A stretch of DNA of 23,823 nucleotides from Dehalococcoidia bacterium UBA1328 (GTDB taxonomy: Bacteria; Chloroflexota; Dehalococcoidia; Lucifugimonadales; Lucifugimonadaceae): assembly GCA_002306815.1 (NCBI GenBank), contig DBTA01000044.1, positions 1 through 23,823 on the forward strand. Reading direction: 5' to 3'. The position numbers and the translations under genes were made by a program. Every line of letters begins with the position of its first letter. The first letter of the stretch is position 1. Below the pieces are notes generated by a model. The model saw only the letters and a program-made list of their open reading frames with translations. It ran no database searches and was not told the DNA's origin. Positions 15,535 through 22,748 of the stretch are shown one piece after another.

Positions 15535-15983
15535 CTCGGGCGCTGGGATTGCTTGGCTACACACCTCTGATCAATCACGTGAGGAGCATCAACCAAAAGC
15601 GCCCCCTACTTCGCACCGAAAATCCCTCCAGCAGGGTCCGGCTGTTGTTGTGGGGTGTCATCCTGAATTGATTCCCATGATCTCGGGGTGGGGTGAGCAG
15701 ATATGCTTGCGGTAGATTGTCACGTCACCATTACGGATTCATCGCGATAACATTGGTTACGGTTGCGGCGATCCCCCCCCCGTCGAATAGAAGCGGTATC
15801 AGGCCCGTTGAGGCCACGAACATATCCACAGGGAGTGATAGAAAATCTCGCAACTGATCTTCAAACACAACCCAAAATTGGTGGTATCCACAAATCGCCG
15901 ATTTGCCATCTCTGAGGTATGCTGATGTTTAGTGCTAAAAATGATCGTCGCCTGAACACTTTAGGGACTCGGTCGTAAAGCAT
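15535..15983. other. 449-nt non-coding stretch between nth and tRNA-Glu
   Basis: No supported gene. Contents: arms GGGCGCT (15538-15544) and AGCGCCC (15598-15604), 53 nt apart, which could be a long-range stem after nth; a decayed repeat at 15658-15697; a run of nine C (15773-15781); and an inverted repeat CAAATCG-C-CGATTTG at 15891-15905, about 80 nt before the tRNA. I could not pick a convincing tRNA promoter; TTGCCA at 15903-15908 is one possible -35. Confidence 0.6.
15658..15697. repeat. Decayed dispersed-repeat fragment
   Basis: TCATCCTGAATTGATTC followed by an imperfect return arm and ATCTC resembles the common intergenic hairpin family with arms of the type TCCTGAA/TTCAGGA. The right arm is degraded (CCATGA in place of AGGA). 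The following GGGGTGGGGTGAG resembles part of the palindrome at the right end of the window. Identification is by eye only. Confidence 0.35.
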
Positions 15984-16058
15984 GGCCTCGTCGTCCAGCG
16001 GTTAGGACACAGCCCTTTCAAGGCTGAGACCGGAGTTCGATTCTCCGCGGGGCTACCA
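15984..16058 (+). tRNA. tRNA-Glu (anticodon UUC)
   Basis: The cloverleaf folds completely: acceptor GGCCTCG/CGGGGCT, D-stem GTCC/GGAC, anticodon stem CAGCC/GGCTG with loop CTTTCAA (anticodon TTC), a 4-nt variable loop, and T-arm CGGAG-TTCGATT-CTCCG. The discriminator is A and the CCA end is encoded (16056-16058). The first acceptor pair is G1-U72 and pair 5-68 is U-G, both wobble. An intrinsic terminator follows after 8 nt. Confidence 0.95.
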
Positions 16059-16066
16059 TCGTTTTT

Positions 16067-16099
16067 AAAAAGACTCCGTCAAATGGCGGGGTCTTTTTT
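16067..16099 (+). terminator. Intrinsic terminator after tRNA-Glu
   Basis: Arms AAAAAGACTCCG (16067-16078) and CGGGGTCTTTTT (16087-16098) pair over 12 positions with one T-G wobble around an 8-nt loop, and the right arm ends in six T residues. A strong Rho-independent terminator that may also work in reverse, since the left arm begins with five A. Confidence 0.9.
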
Positions 16100-16182
16100 G
16101 TTTTCTAGTCGATTAGACAAAAAGGTTATTCGACCTTACGATTCCACCATTCACTCATTCTTAACTGTTCCGGACACACGAA

Positions 16183-17355
16183 TTGAAAATCACGAAAGTC
16201 ATCCCATGGCTTGTATCGGCACCACGCCCATACCTCGACACCGCAAACGACAGCCATCCTGCAGACCGCGAGTACGTGTACGTTGAAGTAAACACCGACG
16301 AAGGCGTCACAGGCTGGGGCGAGATCACTGGAACATCCCACGTAGCCAATCGAGCTGTCTGTGCCGCAATCAGGCACGTAAGCGACCTCATCGCAGGTGA
16401 TGATCCACGTCTTATAGAAATGATCTGGAACAAGATTTTCCGATCATTCACCTACATGGGTTCACGCGGTGCCACTACCAACATCATTTCCGGAATCGAC
16501 ATTGCACTATGGGACATTCGCGGAAAGGTTCTCGGACTTCCCATTTCCGAACTCTTTGGTGGTCCTGTCAGAGAAGGCGTGCCGATCTATTGTCACCCGG
16601 AAGACGGCTCCTCCGTGGAAGACCTAGCACAACACTCGAAAGCCATCGTCGAAACCGGTCAAACCTCAATTAAAACTGACCCCTGGTACCCACACCACGA
16701 AGAGGAAAAGAACGGCTACCTGACAGGCAAGCTCAGTGCGGAGGCAGAAAATCTGGGCGCAGAGAGAATTGCTGCTATGCGAGAAGCCGTAGGTCCCGGT
16801 ATTGAGATCCTAATCGACTGCCACGGACGCTTTGATGCACCAACTGCCATTCGACTCGCCAAGACACTCGAACCGTACGATATTTTCTGGTTTGAAGAGC
16901 CGGTACCAGTCGAAAGCACCCATGCCCTTAAGCAGGTGCGAGAAAACGTGAACGTTCCCATTTGTGTCGGAGAAAGAATCCATACTCGTTGGGAGCTGGT
17001 TCCCATACTCGAACAAGAACTCGCTGATTTCGTAATGCCGGACGTTACCTGGTGTGGCGGAATTTCCGAAATCAAGAAAATGGCTACCATGTCCGAGGCG
17101 TACTACGTCCCAATTTCGCCTCACGATGCCAGCGGACCAATCAACGTTCTTGCAGGTGCCCACGCAATGGCCTCGGTACCTAACCACTACCGAGTCGAAA
17201 CTTCTCGAGCCAAGCTCAACGCCTACGACGTGATGATCGATCACCCGCTCGACATACGCGGTGACAAGATCTACCTCTCAGATCGTCCAGGACTCGGACT
17301 CGACCTCGACCGAGACTATATGCGAGCTAATGCCCTCGAGGGGTATCACGACTAA
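16183..17355 (+). CDS. Enolase-superfamily acid-sugar dehydratase (galactonate dehydratase-like)
   Basis: 390 residues: N-terminal capping domain (about 1-125) and a (beta/alpha)7-beta barrel. Metal ligands are D212, E238 and E264. D212-C-H214 places a histidine two residues after the first ligand, as in the galactonate-dehydratase branch of the mandelate racemase subgroup, and H314 in S-P-H-D-A-S is the partner base at the end of the barrel. K164 in S-I-K-T-D lies on the second strand. These enzymes abstract the proton alpha to a carboxylate and eliminate water to give a 2-keto-3-deoxy acid. The exact sugar acid cannot be read from sequence. The start is TTG 16183, giving M-K-I-T-K-V; there is no clear ribosome site. 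A degenerate Nudix ORF follows 13 nt after the stop. Confidence 0.92.
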   Translation: MKITKVIPWLVSAPRPYLDTANDSHPADREYVYVEVNTDEGVTGWGEITGTSHVANRAVCAAIRHVSDLIAGDDPRLIEMIWNKIFRSFTYMGSRGATTNIISGIDIALWDIRGKVLGLPISELFGGPVREGVPIYCHPEDGSSVEDLAQHSKAIVETGQTSIKTDPWYPHHEEEKNGYLTGKLSAEAENLGAERIAAMREAVGPGIEILIDCHGRFDAPTAIRLAKTLEPYDIFWFEEPVPVESTHALKQVRENVNVPICVGERIHTRWELVPILEQELADFVMPDVTWCGGISEIKKMATMSEAYYVPISPHDASGPINVLAGAHAMASVPNHYRVETSRAKLNAYDVMIDHPLDIRGDKIYLSDRPGLGLDLDRDYMRANALEGYHD

Positions 17356-17368
17356 GAAAGACCTCGCC

Positions 17369-17578
17369 GTGACCGCCAAACGTTCAATTAGAGTTGGAGC
17401 TGCCGGAGTAATGATTAGATACGGCAACGTCCTGCTGATCACGTTTGACGATCAACATGGTACTTATTACAACTACCCGGGCGTAGGGCATCAGGAGTAT
17501 GAAACTCTCAGCAATAAATCAAAAGAATCACTGCAAAATAAGTTAATCCGACAACTCGGTCGTGATTCTAGGCACTAA
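17369..17578 (+). pseudogene. Truncated Nudix hydrolase remnant
   Basis: 69 residues from GTG 17369 with AGAAAG upstream. Residues 7-42 match the start of a Nudix domain: R-V-G-A-A-G-V-M-I-R, V-L-L-I-T-F-D-D, G-T-Y-Y-N-Y-P-G-V-G-H-Q-E-Y-E-T-L. The third position of the usual P-G-G-G is V, and the catalytic R-E-x-x-E-E helix that should follow E-T-L is replaced by unrelated sequence ending in a stop. No other frame continues the domain. The 3' end overlaps the convergent dehydrogenase by 4 nt, suggesting that a deletion removed the rest. Catalysis is not expected. Confidence 0.7.
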
Positions 17579-18618
17579 ATGTTTACGTGGACTTTGATCG
17601 AACCTGACGTTTTGTCCCATGCAGCGCCGAAACCGTCTTGGATGTTCTCCAACTCGACCTGATGAGTAACAATGTCTCGGTAGGGAATTTCGCCTGAAGC
17701 CAATAGATCAATTGCCACTTCATAGTCGTGTCGACCATCGATGACTCCGTAGCAAATAACAGACTGCATGCGAATCTCTCGAAGCAGAGGCTCGAAAAGA
17801 TCAAACTCCATCGGAATTTTCACGCCACCCAAGTACAGCATCGTGCCCTGATTACGAGTCGCCTTTATCGCCTGCTTAAACGATGCACTCTGATGACCGC
17901 CTACGGACTCCACCACGAAGTCAGCACCGATTCCGTTTGTAGCATCGAGACAAGCGGCTTCGAACTCACCCTCCTCAGAGCTAACCACGATATCTGCACC
18001 CATTTTCTTTGCTGCCTCAGCCTGCTGGACGTGACGCGCTGAAGCGATAACTGTCCGAGCGCCAAAAGCCTTCGCCGCCGCAATAGAAGAAAGACCAATC
18101 GTTGCCGATCCGACCACTCCAACAACATCATCGGGCTGCATTCGACCGTAACGCAACCCATGGACACTCACCGCCATTGGCTCAACAAGTCCGCCGTCTA
18201 CCCAATCCATCGATTCTGGCAGCTTGAACAACCCTGGGGGTTTCCGGGTCATGTACTGAGCGAACCCACCACCAGTATCTGGGGCAAGATTCATGCAATG
18301 CTTCCACTGCCCATAACGGCAGAAATGACATGTAAGGCACGCTCGACCGGCGCCGATCATTTCGATGGCAACTCGATCACCAACCTGGAGATTGGTCGCG
18401 CCTTTAGGTAACTCAACAATTTCTCCAGCGACCTCGTGGCCCGAAGGCATCGTTTGCGCTTCGGTTCGACTCGTCGTCATGTGCAAATCTGAGCCACAAA
18501 TACCGGTCTGGCGAACTCGGATCATCGCAGCGCCTTCGTACATCTCGGGCATTGGCACATCTTGAACTATGTATTGACCTGTTCCGTCATCAAGTGCTGC
18601 GCGCATCGCTTCTGCCAT
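17575..18618 (-). CDS. Zinc-dependent medium-chain alcohol/polyol dehydrogenase
   Basis: 347 residues, the normal length for MDR enzymes such as threonine or sorbitol dehydrogenase. Catalytic zinc ligands are C41 in G-I-C-G-S-D-L-H, H61-E62 and E146 in V-E-P-M. The structural zinc site is complete: C94-x2-C97-x2-C100-x7-C108. The nucleotide-binding turn reads G167-V-V-G-S-A-T-I-G. It oxidises a secondary alcohol, sugar or polyol with NAD(P). The start is ATG 18618 (M5 is a possible alternative). It is divergent from the DHDPS-like gene across a 162-nt spacer with a symmetrical 19-nt repeat, and close to the acid-sugar dehydratase, which suggests a sugar substrate. The substrate is inference. 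Confidence 0.93.
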   Translation of the reverse strand: MAEAMRAALDDGTGQYIVQDVPMPEMYEGAAMIRVRQTGICGSDLHMTTSRTEAQTMPSGHEVAGEIVELPKGATNLQVGDRVAIEMIGAGRACLTCHFCRYGQWKHCMNLAPDTGGGFAQYMTRKPPGLFKLPESMDWVDGGLVEPMAVSVHGLRYGRMQPDDVVGVVGSATIGLSSIAAAKAFGARTVIASARHVQQAEAAKKMGADIVVSSEEGEFEAACLDATNGIGADFVVESVGGHQSASFKQAIKATRNQGTMLYLGGVKIPMEFDLFEPLLREIRMQSVICYGVIDGRHDYEVAIDLLASGEIPYRDIVTHQVELENIQDGFGAAWDKTSGSIKVHVNI

Positions 18619-18651
18619 GATTTTCGTCTTTCGGTAGTTAGTATTCCCGGC

Positions 18652-18670
18652 TGCGGTAAATCTTACCGCA
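18652..18670. promoter_or_regulatory. Candidate operator between divergent dehydrogenase and aldolase-like genes
   Basis: TGCGGTAA-ATC-TTACCGCA is a perfect inverted repeat, 8-bp arms with a 3-nt centre. It starts 34 nt upstream of the dehydrogenase and ends 110 nt upstream of the aldolase-like gene, a good position for a regulator of both. The G-G-T ... A-C-C spacing resembles GntR-type sites. No regulator gene is in the window. Confidence 0.5.
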
Positions 18671-18780
18671 CATTACTCCGTTCACCTTTATCGACTGGTT
18701 AGACCGGATGCCCTTATGCGCGGTCCTGCGTGTAGTCTTGTTCCGTCAAAATTCAACCTCAGTTACACAATCAATATGAC

Positions 18781-19716
18781 ATGACAAGAAACTCCGAGTT
18801 CCGCGGCGTCTACGCCATACCCGTTACACCATTCAACGAAGACCTTTCAGTCGATTGGGAATCGCTCCGAAAGTGTGTCGAATTCAGTGTTGAAGCTGGA
18901 GCTCACGGAATTGTGCTCCCAGTGAATGCTTCTGAAGGACCATTTCTCACCGACGCTGAGCGGAAAGAAGTTCTCAAGGTTGGAATCGAAGTGGTGAACG
19001 GCGCTGTTCCCGTGGTTGCTGGAGTAAGCGGATCTTCGACAGCGGTATCTGTCGAACTCACAAAAAACGCGGCAGACCTTGGGGCGGATTCCGTCATGGC
19101 AATGCCACCAAACGGCGCTGCGGGTCAAATCATTTGGGATCATTACTTGGTAATAGCCGAAACCGGTGGACTTCCAGTTTGGATCCAGAACAACAAGCCG
19201 CCCGCCGGCCCCGTTGTTCCAACGACAACAATGGTAAAGCTCCTCAACGAAGTCGAGCACGTCGATTACGTGAAGGAAGAAAGCTACCTCCCCGGACAGA
19301 TCATGAGCGAGCTACTTGATAAGGCAGGTGCCGCAGTCAAAGGACTAATGGGTGGCATGGGTGGACGCTATCTGGTCGACGAATACCGACGCGGCTCCTG
19401 CGGAACGATGCCGGCCGGGCACATTACGGATGCACACGTAAAGCTCTGGGATGCTCTAGATGCCGGTGGAGTTGACGATGACGGTCTCCAGACAGTTACC
19501 GATGAAGCACGAACAATATGGGAAGAAATGATCCCTTCTCTCAATTTCGAGTTCATGTTCAGCGCTAACGCCTATAAAGCGGCTTACTGGCGACGCGGTA
19601 TAATCAAAACGCCTCTTACCCGTAACCCGGCGAACAAAGCTCTCGACAAACTCGACTACGAAGAGCTTGACACCATTCTCGACCGAATGAGCCACCTCCT
19701 AGACGCCAAAATCTAG
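18781..19716 (+). CDS. DHDPS/NAL superfamily enzyme, divergent aldolase-like
   Basis: 311 residues of the dihydrodipicolinate synthase/N-acetylneuraminate lyase TIM-barrel family, which cleaves or forms 2-keto acids through a lysine Schiff base. K165 in Y-V-K-E-E is that lysine. Two usual features are changed: the G-T/S-T-G-E loop is P-V-N49-A-S-E-G, and the Tyr of the usual Y-N-x-P motif aligns with Q136 in W-I-Q-N-N-K-P-P. The later G-R-Y-L-V-D-E-Y-R-R-G-S-C-G-T-M-P segment is well conserved in the family. It is probably not DapA. A role after the acid-sugar dehydratase (2-keto-3-deoxy acid cleavage or dehydration) is inferred from neighbours. The start is ATG 18781; no strong ribosome site is visible. 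Confidence 0.88.
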   Translation: MTRNSEFRGVYAIPVTPFNEDLSVDWESLRKCVEFSVEAGAHGIVLPVNASEGPFLTDAERKEVLKVGIEVVNGAVPVVAGVSGSSTAVSVELTKNAADLGADSVMAMPPNGAAGQIIWDHYLVIAETGGLPVWIQNNKPPAGPVVPTTTMVKLLNEVEHVDYVKEESYLPGQIMSELLDKAGAAVKGLMGGMGGRYLVDEYRRGSCGTMPAGHITDAHVKLWDALDAGGVDDDGLQTVTDEARTIWEEMIPSLNFEFMFSANAYKAAYWRRGIIKTPLTRNPANKALDKLDYEELDTILDRMSHLLDAKI

Positions 19717-19774
19717 ATTCGGTAAGCCCTAACTAGTACATCCCGTTCCGATACGCATAGCTAATTAGATTTTT

Positions 19775-20665
19775 ATGATGACTGATGATGCTTTGAACAT
19801 AAATGTAAATCTAGTTCAGCAGCTAGTTTCTTCACAGTTCCCGGATTGGTCAAACCTTAAAATCACTGAAGTCCATCCAAACGGTTGGGATAACCGTACC
19901 TTCCGCCTAGGCGACAGAATGTCGGTACGACTGCCCAGTGCAGCTAGATACTCCTTGCAAGTAGATAAAGAGCAAAAATGGTTGCCGATATTATCTGAGA
20001 AATTACCACTGCCGGTACCAAAACCATTAGCAAGAGGTGAGCCAAACCATAATTATCCGTACAACTGGTCAATTTACGAATGGATCGATGGTCACACAGC
20101 AACACCAGAATGTATCGACGATATGGCGAAGTTTGCAACAGGGTTAGGTGGCTTCTTGATTGCTTTACGGCGTATCAATGCCGAAGGAGGTCCCGGCCCT
20201 GGACCTGGTAACCGTGGAGGAGATCTAAAGGTATATAACGACCAAACGCAAAAGGCGATAGAAATTCTGAGTACCAAATCAAATCTTGATACTCAACTGC
20301 TGGCAGAAATATGGGATACCGCGCTTTCTTCAAAATGGGTTCACCCTCCAGTCTGGATTCACGGTGACATAAGCTCTGGAAACGTTCTCGTAAATAATGG
20401 TGAAATTTCAGCAGTTATTGACTTCGGTAGTACAGCAATAGGTGATCCAGCCTGCGATCTGTCTATTGCCTGGACCATGTTTGATAAGGATAGTCGAGAT
20501 GCTTTTAGGACGATTATGGATTTAGATGATGACACGTGGGCGCGTGGAAAAGGTTGGACGCTTTGGAAATCACTTATCATCCTCTCGGGAATTGAACAAA
20601 CGAATACTTTTGAAGCAAAACACTCTCTAGAGACCGTTTATCAATTACTAAACGACGAGATTTGA
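19775..20665 (+). CDS. Aminoglycoside phosphotransferase-family kinase
   Basis: 296 residues of the APH/choline-kinase fold. The catalytic loop is W194-I-H-G-D198-I-S-S-G-N203 and the Mg-binding motif is V214-I-D216-F-G-S, followed by G-D-P-A-C-D-L. The N-terminal lobe (about 25-105) contains P-N-G-W-D-N-R-T-F-R-L, with V51-R-L-P at the ATP-lysine strand (R replaces K) and Y101-E-W-I-D-G as hinge. Many family members phosphorylate small molecules other than antibiotics, so resistance is not implied. The DNA is clearly richer in A/T than flanking genes: the 60 nt at 20221-20280 have 22 G/C, against 38 in 19381-19440. This suggests recent acquisition. ATG 19775 and 19778 are both possible starts. 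Confidence 0.9.
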   Translation: MMTDDALNINVNLVQQLVSSQFPDWSNLKITEVHPNGWDNRTFRLGDRMSVRLPSAARYSLQVDKEQKWLPILSEKLPLPVPKPLARGEPNHNYPYNWSIYEWIDGHTATPECIDDMAKFATGLGGFLIALRRINAEGGPGPGPGNRGGDLKVYNDQTQKAIEILSTKSNLDTQLLAEIWDTALSSKWVHPPVWIHGDISSGNVLVNNGEISAVIDFGSTAIGDPACDLSIAWTMFDKDSRDAFRTIMDLDDDTWARGKGWTLWKSLIILSGIEQTNTFEAKHSLETVYQLLNDEI

Positions 20666-20673
20666 CCTCGTTT
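20655..20673 (+). terminator. Weak terminator-like hairpin at the APH gene end
   Basis: ACGAG (20655-20659), a 7-nt loop containing the TGA stop, and CTCGT (20667-20671), followed by only a few T residues. A short stem; a low-confidence intrinsic terminator. Confidence 0.3.
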
Positions 20674-21063
20674 CTGTGTGAAGAAAATATTAAATCGAAG
20701 TTATACCAATTCTTCCAAATAAGACTGACCACCACTATGACCCTCGCAATCAATAAAACATATAGCTGTCGTTGGTTGTCATCGGTTGGTGCTAGCAACT
20801 CCTAACCGAAGCTGTGACCAACTATCCAAGCAATCACTACTATTGCTGCAATAAGTACGAATCAGAAGATGTTTCTAATCTTGGAATCGGCTATTAATTC
20901 AGCGCGATTCGAGTAACCACGCGAAAAGCCCCAACATTTCTGCGAGGACTCATCTAGTTTAGGTTCAACTAGGTCAGGGGATGAGATTCTAGCTCGCGAG
21001 CCTCTCCATCATAGGGGCAGGGTTAGGGTGACGGTGCACTAGGAGATAGACGTACGAAGACCT
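20666..21063. other. 398-nt non-coding spacer
   Basis: No supported gene on either strand. The left half is A/T-rich like the preceding kinase gene. A stem CTAGTT/AACTAG spans about 20953-20971, and the right end (21001-21038) resembles a decayed copy of the palindrome at the window end. The genes on both sides read toward this spacer, so it is a convergent terminator region. Confidence 0.55.
21001..21038. repeat. Possible decayed copy of the window-end palindrome
   Basis: The segment CCTCTCC-ATCATA-GGGGCAGGGTTAGGGTGACGGTGCA resembles the CCTCT...GGGGTGAGGGCAC half of the palindrome at 23767-23823, with substitutions and small insertions. The match is by eye and of low significance without a genome-wide search. 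Confidence 0.35.
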
Positions 21064-21246
21064 TTATCGGCGGCGGCGGACCACCGCTATCAACACAATT
21101 GGAAACAACACGATCACTGCGCCTAATAGCAGTACCATCACATTAGGCGACACACCTAAAACGTGATCGATCTTTGCGCTCAACCATTCCCATAGAGTCG
21201 GATCAATCGGTTCCGAGTGATGCGCCAATGTTTCAAGAAACCACAT
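21064..21246 (-). CDS. 60-residue single-pass membrane protein downstream of the MFS gene
   Basis: 60 residues: an amphipathic N-terminal half (H-H-S-E-P-I-D-P-T-L-W-E-W-L), one strongly hydrophobic helix at about 36-55, and a terminal R-R-R-R. The positive tail predicts a cytoplasmic C-terminus. ATG 21246 lies 3 nt after the MFS stop codon with no ribosome site of its own, which fits translational coupling. I do not recognise the family. Position suggests a small partner of the permease, but this is inference. Confidence 0.6.
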   Translation of the reverse strand: MWFLETLAHHSEPIDPTLWEWLSAKIDHVLGVSPNVMVLLLGAVIVLFPIVLIAVVRRRR

Positions 21247-21249
21247 CGT

Positions 21250-22596
21250 CTAACGCGAACTTTTGACCAATGGCACTGCGTCCACAGCTGCACCTTCTGG
21301 CACAACCTGTACATACCGGACTGAATGACTTTTCTCTCGAATCGAAAGCGAAACAATCCCCGCTACCAACAACGTAATAGCGCCGATCATGAACGGTATG
21401 TCGTATGAACCCAATTCCGTAAACGCCCACCCGAACGCCATCACAGCAGCGGCTCCACCGATCTGGTGCGACATGTTCGCAAAACCAAACAACGTCCCAA
21501 GATTGCGAACCCCATAAACATCCGCTGTGAGGGAAACCGTCAACGGCACTGTCGCAAGCCATGACATTCCACCGATCACAGCAAACGCCCAGATCGCTTG
21601 TTCGCCAGGCACAACTATCAATGAAATAAATGCCAATCCTCGAACGAGATAAACAGCTCCAAGAAGGTTTTTACGCTGGAGTCGATCTGACAACACCCCT
21701 ACAACCAGAACACCTGCTGCATTGATTGCGCTCAACACCCCAAACGCCAACGCCGCTGTTCCGGTAGTAATGTCCTCGCTCACAGCCCAGCGCACGAAAT
21801 GAACGGAAATCGATGCAGTTGTAATCCCGCAAACAAAATAACCAAACGACAACTGCCAGATCGGCTTAGAACTCAGCGCATCTCGCCACTGATCCACGAA
21901 CCCTGGTCCAACCATCGGGACCTCGATTTGAGGTTCTCCATTCTCGGATTCGAGCGGTTTCTCACCATCAATGTACAAGCCCATATCGCTCGGCCTGCTT
22001 CGAACCACCATTAGCAGCAGTGGGGTACCCAGTCCGAGTGCCAGTGCTCCAACAATCACCCATGCGATCTGCCAGCCGAACTCGATTAGTAGATAGCTCA
22101 AGAACGGAACAACGATTAGCCCGCCAATCGATCCTCCAGCAACCAATATCGACATTGCGGTGCCGCGTTTTCGACCGAACCAACGGGCGATAACAACGCC
22201 CGTTGTCGCCGGAGAAATACCACCAGCGGCGAACGAAATAACCACTCCATAGAGAACGATTAGACCCAGAACATTAGAAACCGCCCCAACGCCAACCGTC
22301 GCCAAGGCCATCACGGCAAGAGAAACTACGACTACTGGTCGGCCGCCGTATTTATCTGTTAGCCAACCAACGAGTGGTTGAGAAAATCCGTTCACCAACC
22401 ACCCGATCGCGGCGGCCAAAGAAATCGCAGCGGTGGTAACACCCCAATCTTCTTCCCAGGTTTCGACAAATACTCCGAATCCCTGTCGAGAACCGATTGC
22501 AAGAAACGAGGCGAAAAACAGCGCTGCTAAGACGTACCAACCGTAGTAGACGCCCTGCTTACCAGAATCACCCAACCCCGCTGATCCGTTAGTCAT
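21250..22596 (-). CDS. MFS permease, monocarboxylate/oxalate-formate type
   Basis: 448 residues from ATG 22596, with about twelve hydrophobic segments. Motif A is G-W-L-T-D-K-Y-G-G-R-P in the loop after helix 2, repeated as G-V-L-S-D-R-L-Q-R-K in the second half. The sequence R-S-R-P-S-D-M-G-L-Y-I-D-G-E after helix 6 is typical of the oxalate:formate/monocarboxylate branch, so an organic anion is the likely substrate. The open frame extends to 22692, but the extra 32 residues are hydrophilic and overlap the microprotein gene upstream. ATG 22596 is better, with AGAGAG about 8 nt before it. It overlaps the upstream microprotein by 8 nt. Confidence 0.92.
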   Translation of the reverse strand: MTNGSAGLGDSGKQGVYYGWYVLAALFFASFLAIGSRQGFGVFVETWEEDWGVTTAAISLAAAIGWLVNGFSQPLVGWLTDKYGGRPVVVVSLAVMALATVGVGAVSNVLGLIVLYGVVISFAAGGISPATTGVVIARWFGRKRGTAMSILVAGGSIGGLIVVPFLSYLLIEFGWQIAWVIVGALALGLGTPLLLMVVRSRPSDMGLYIDGEKPLESENGEPQIEVPMVGPGFVDQWRDALSSKPIWQLSFGYFVCGITTASISVHFVRWAVSEDITTGTAALAFGVLSAINAAGVLVVGVLSDRLQRKNLLGAVYLVRGLAFISLIVVPGEQAIWAFAVIGGMSWLATVPLTVSLTADVYGVRNLGTLFGFANMSHQIGGAAAVMAFGWAFTELGSYDIPFMIGAITLLVAGIVSLSIREKSHSVRYVQVVPEGAAVDAVPLVKSSR

Positions 22597-22729
22597 CCAA
22601 CTCTCTAATCTTGGTCGACCACTCTTTCCGTTCGTCCAATCGACCAGCCTCATAGCCCGACCGTCTACCCATGTAGTAGATAGTCGAAGCAACTATGACA
22701 GCAAGCGCTAGAGCGAAGAGAAACTGCAT
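22589..22729 (-). CDS. 46-residue membrane microprotein overlapping the MFS gene
   Basis: ATG 22729 to TAA 22589. It begins M-Q-F-L-F-A-L-A-L-A-V-I-V-A-S-T-I-Y-Y-M (one membrane helix, about 2-20) and continues with the charged segment G-R-R-S-G-Y-E-A-G-R-L-D-E-R-K-E-W ending in D-D. The helix followed by a charged cytoplasmic tail is a coherent small-membrane-protein design, and an intact frame overlapping the next ATG by 8 nt supports translation. It starts 19 nt after the amidohydrolase stop. No ribosome site is seen. I do not recognise the family; a role with the permease is inference. Confidence 0.6.
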   Translation of the reverse strand: MQFLFALALAVIVASTIYYMGRRSGYEAGRLDERKEWSTKIRELDD

Positions 22730-22748
22730 GATTTTATTGTGACTGTGT

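Noticed and set aside
15535..15983. CRISPR array or integration site beside the tRNA
   Set aside because: No regular direct repeats, no integrase gene and no duplicate of the tRNA 3' end are visible.
16083..16286. 67-codon plus-strand frame after the tRNA
   Set aside because: It begins inside the terminator hairpin and overlaps the well-supported dehydratase in another frame.
19775..20665. Aminoglycoside resistance determinant
   Set aside because: The fold family is clear, but many members act on other small molecules, and there is no resistance cassette or mobile element around it.
21233..21562. 109-codon minus-strand frame at the end of the MFS gene
   Set aside because: Shadow frame rich in Cys, Trp and Arg, with no coherent pattern; the MFS frame is continuous and conserved in style.
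22597..22692. 32-residue N-terminal extension of the MFS permease
   Set aside because: It is hydrophilic, not typical of the family, and occupies the microprotein gene in another frame; ATG 22596 leaves a normal MFS start.
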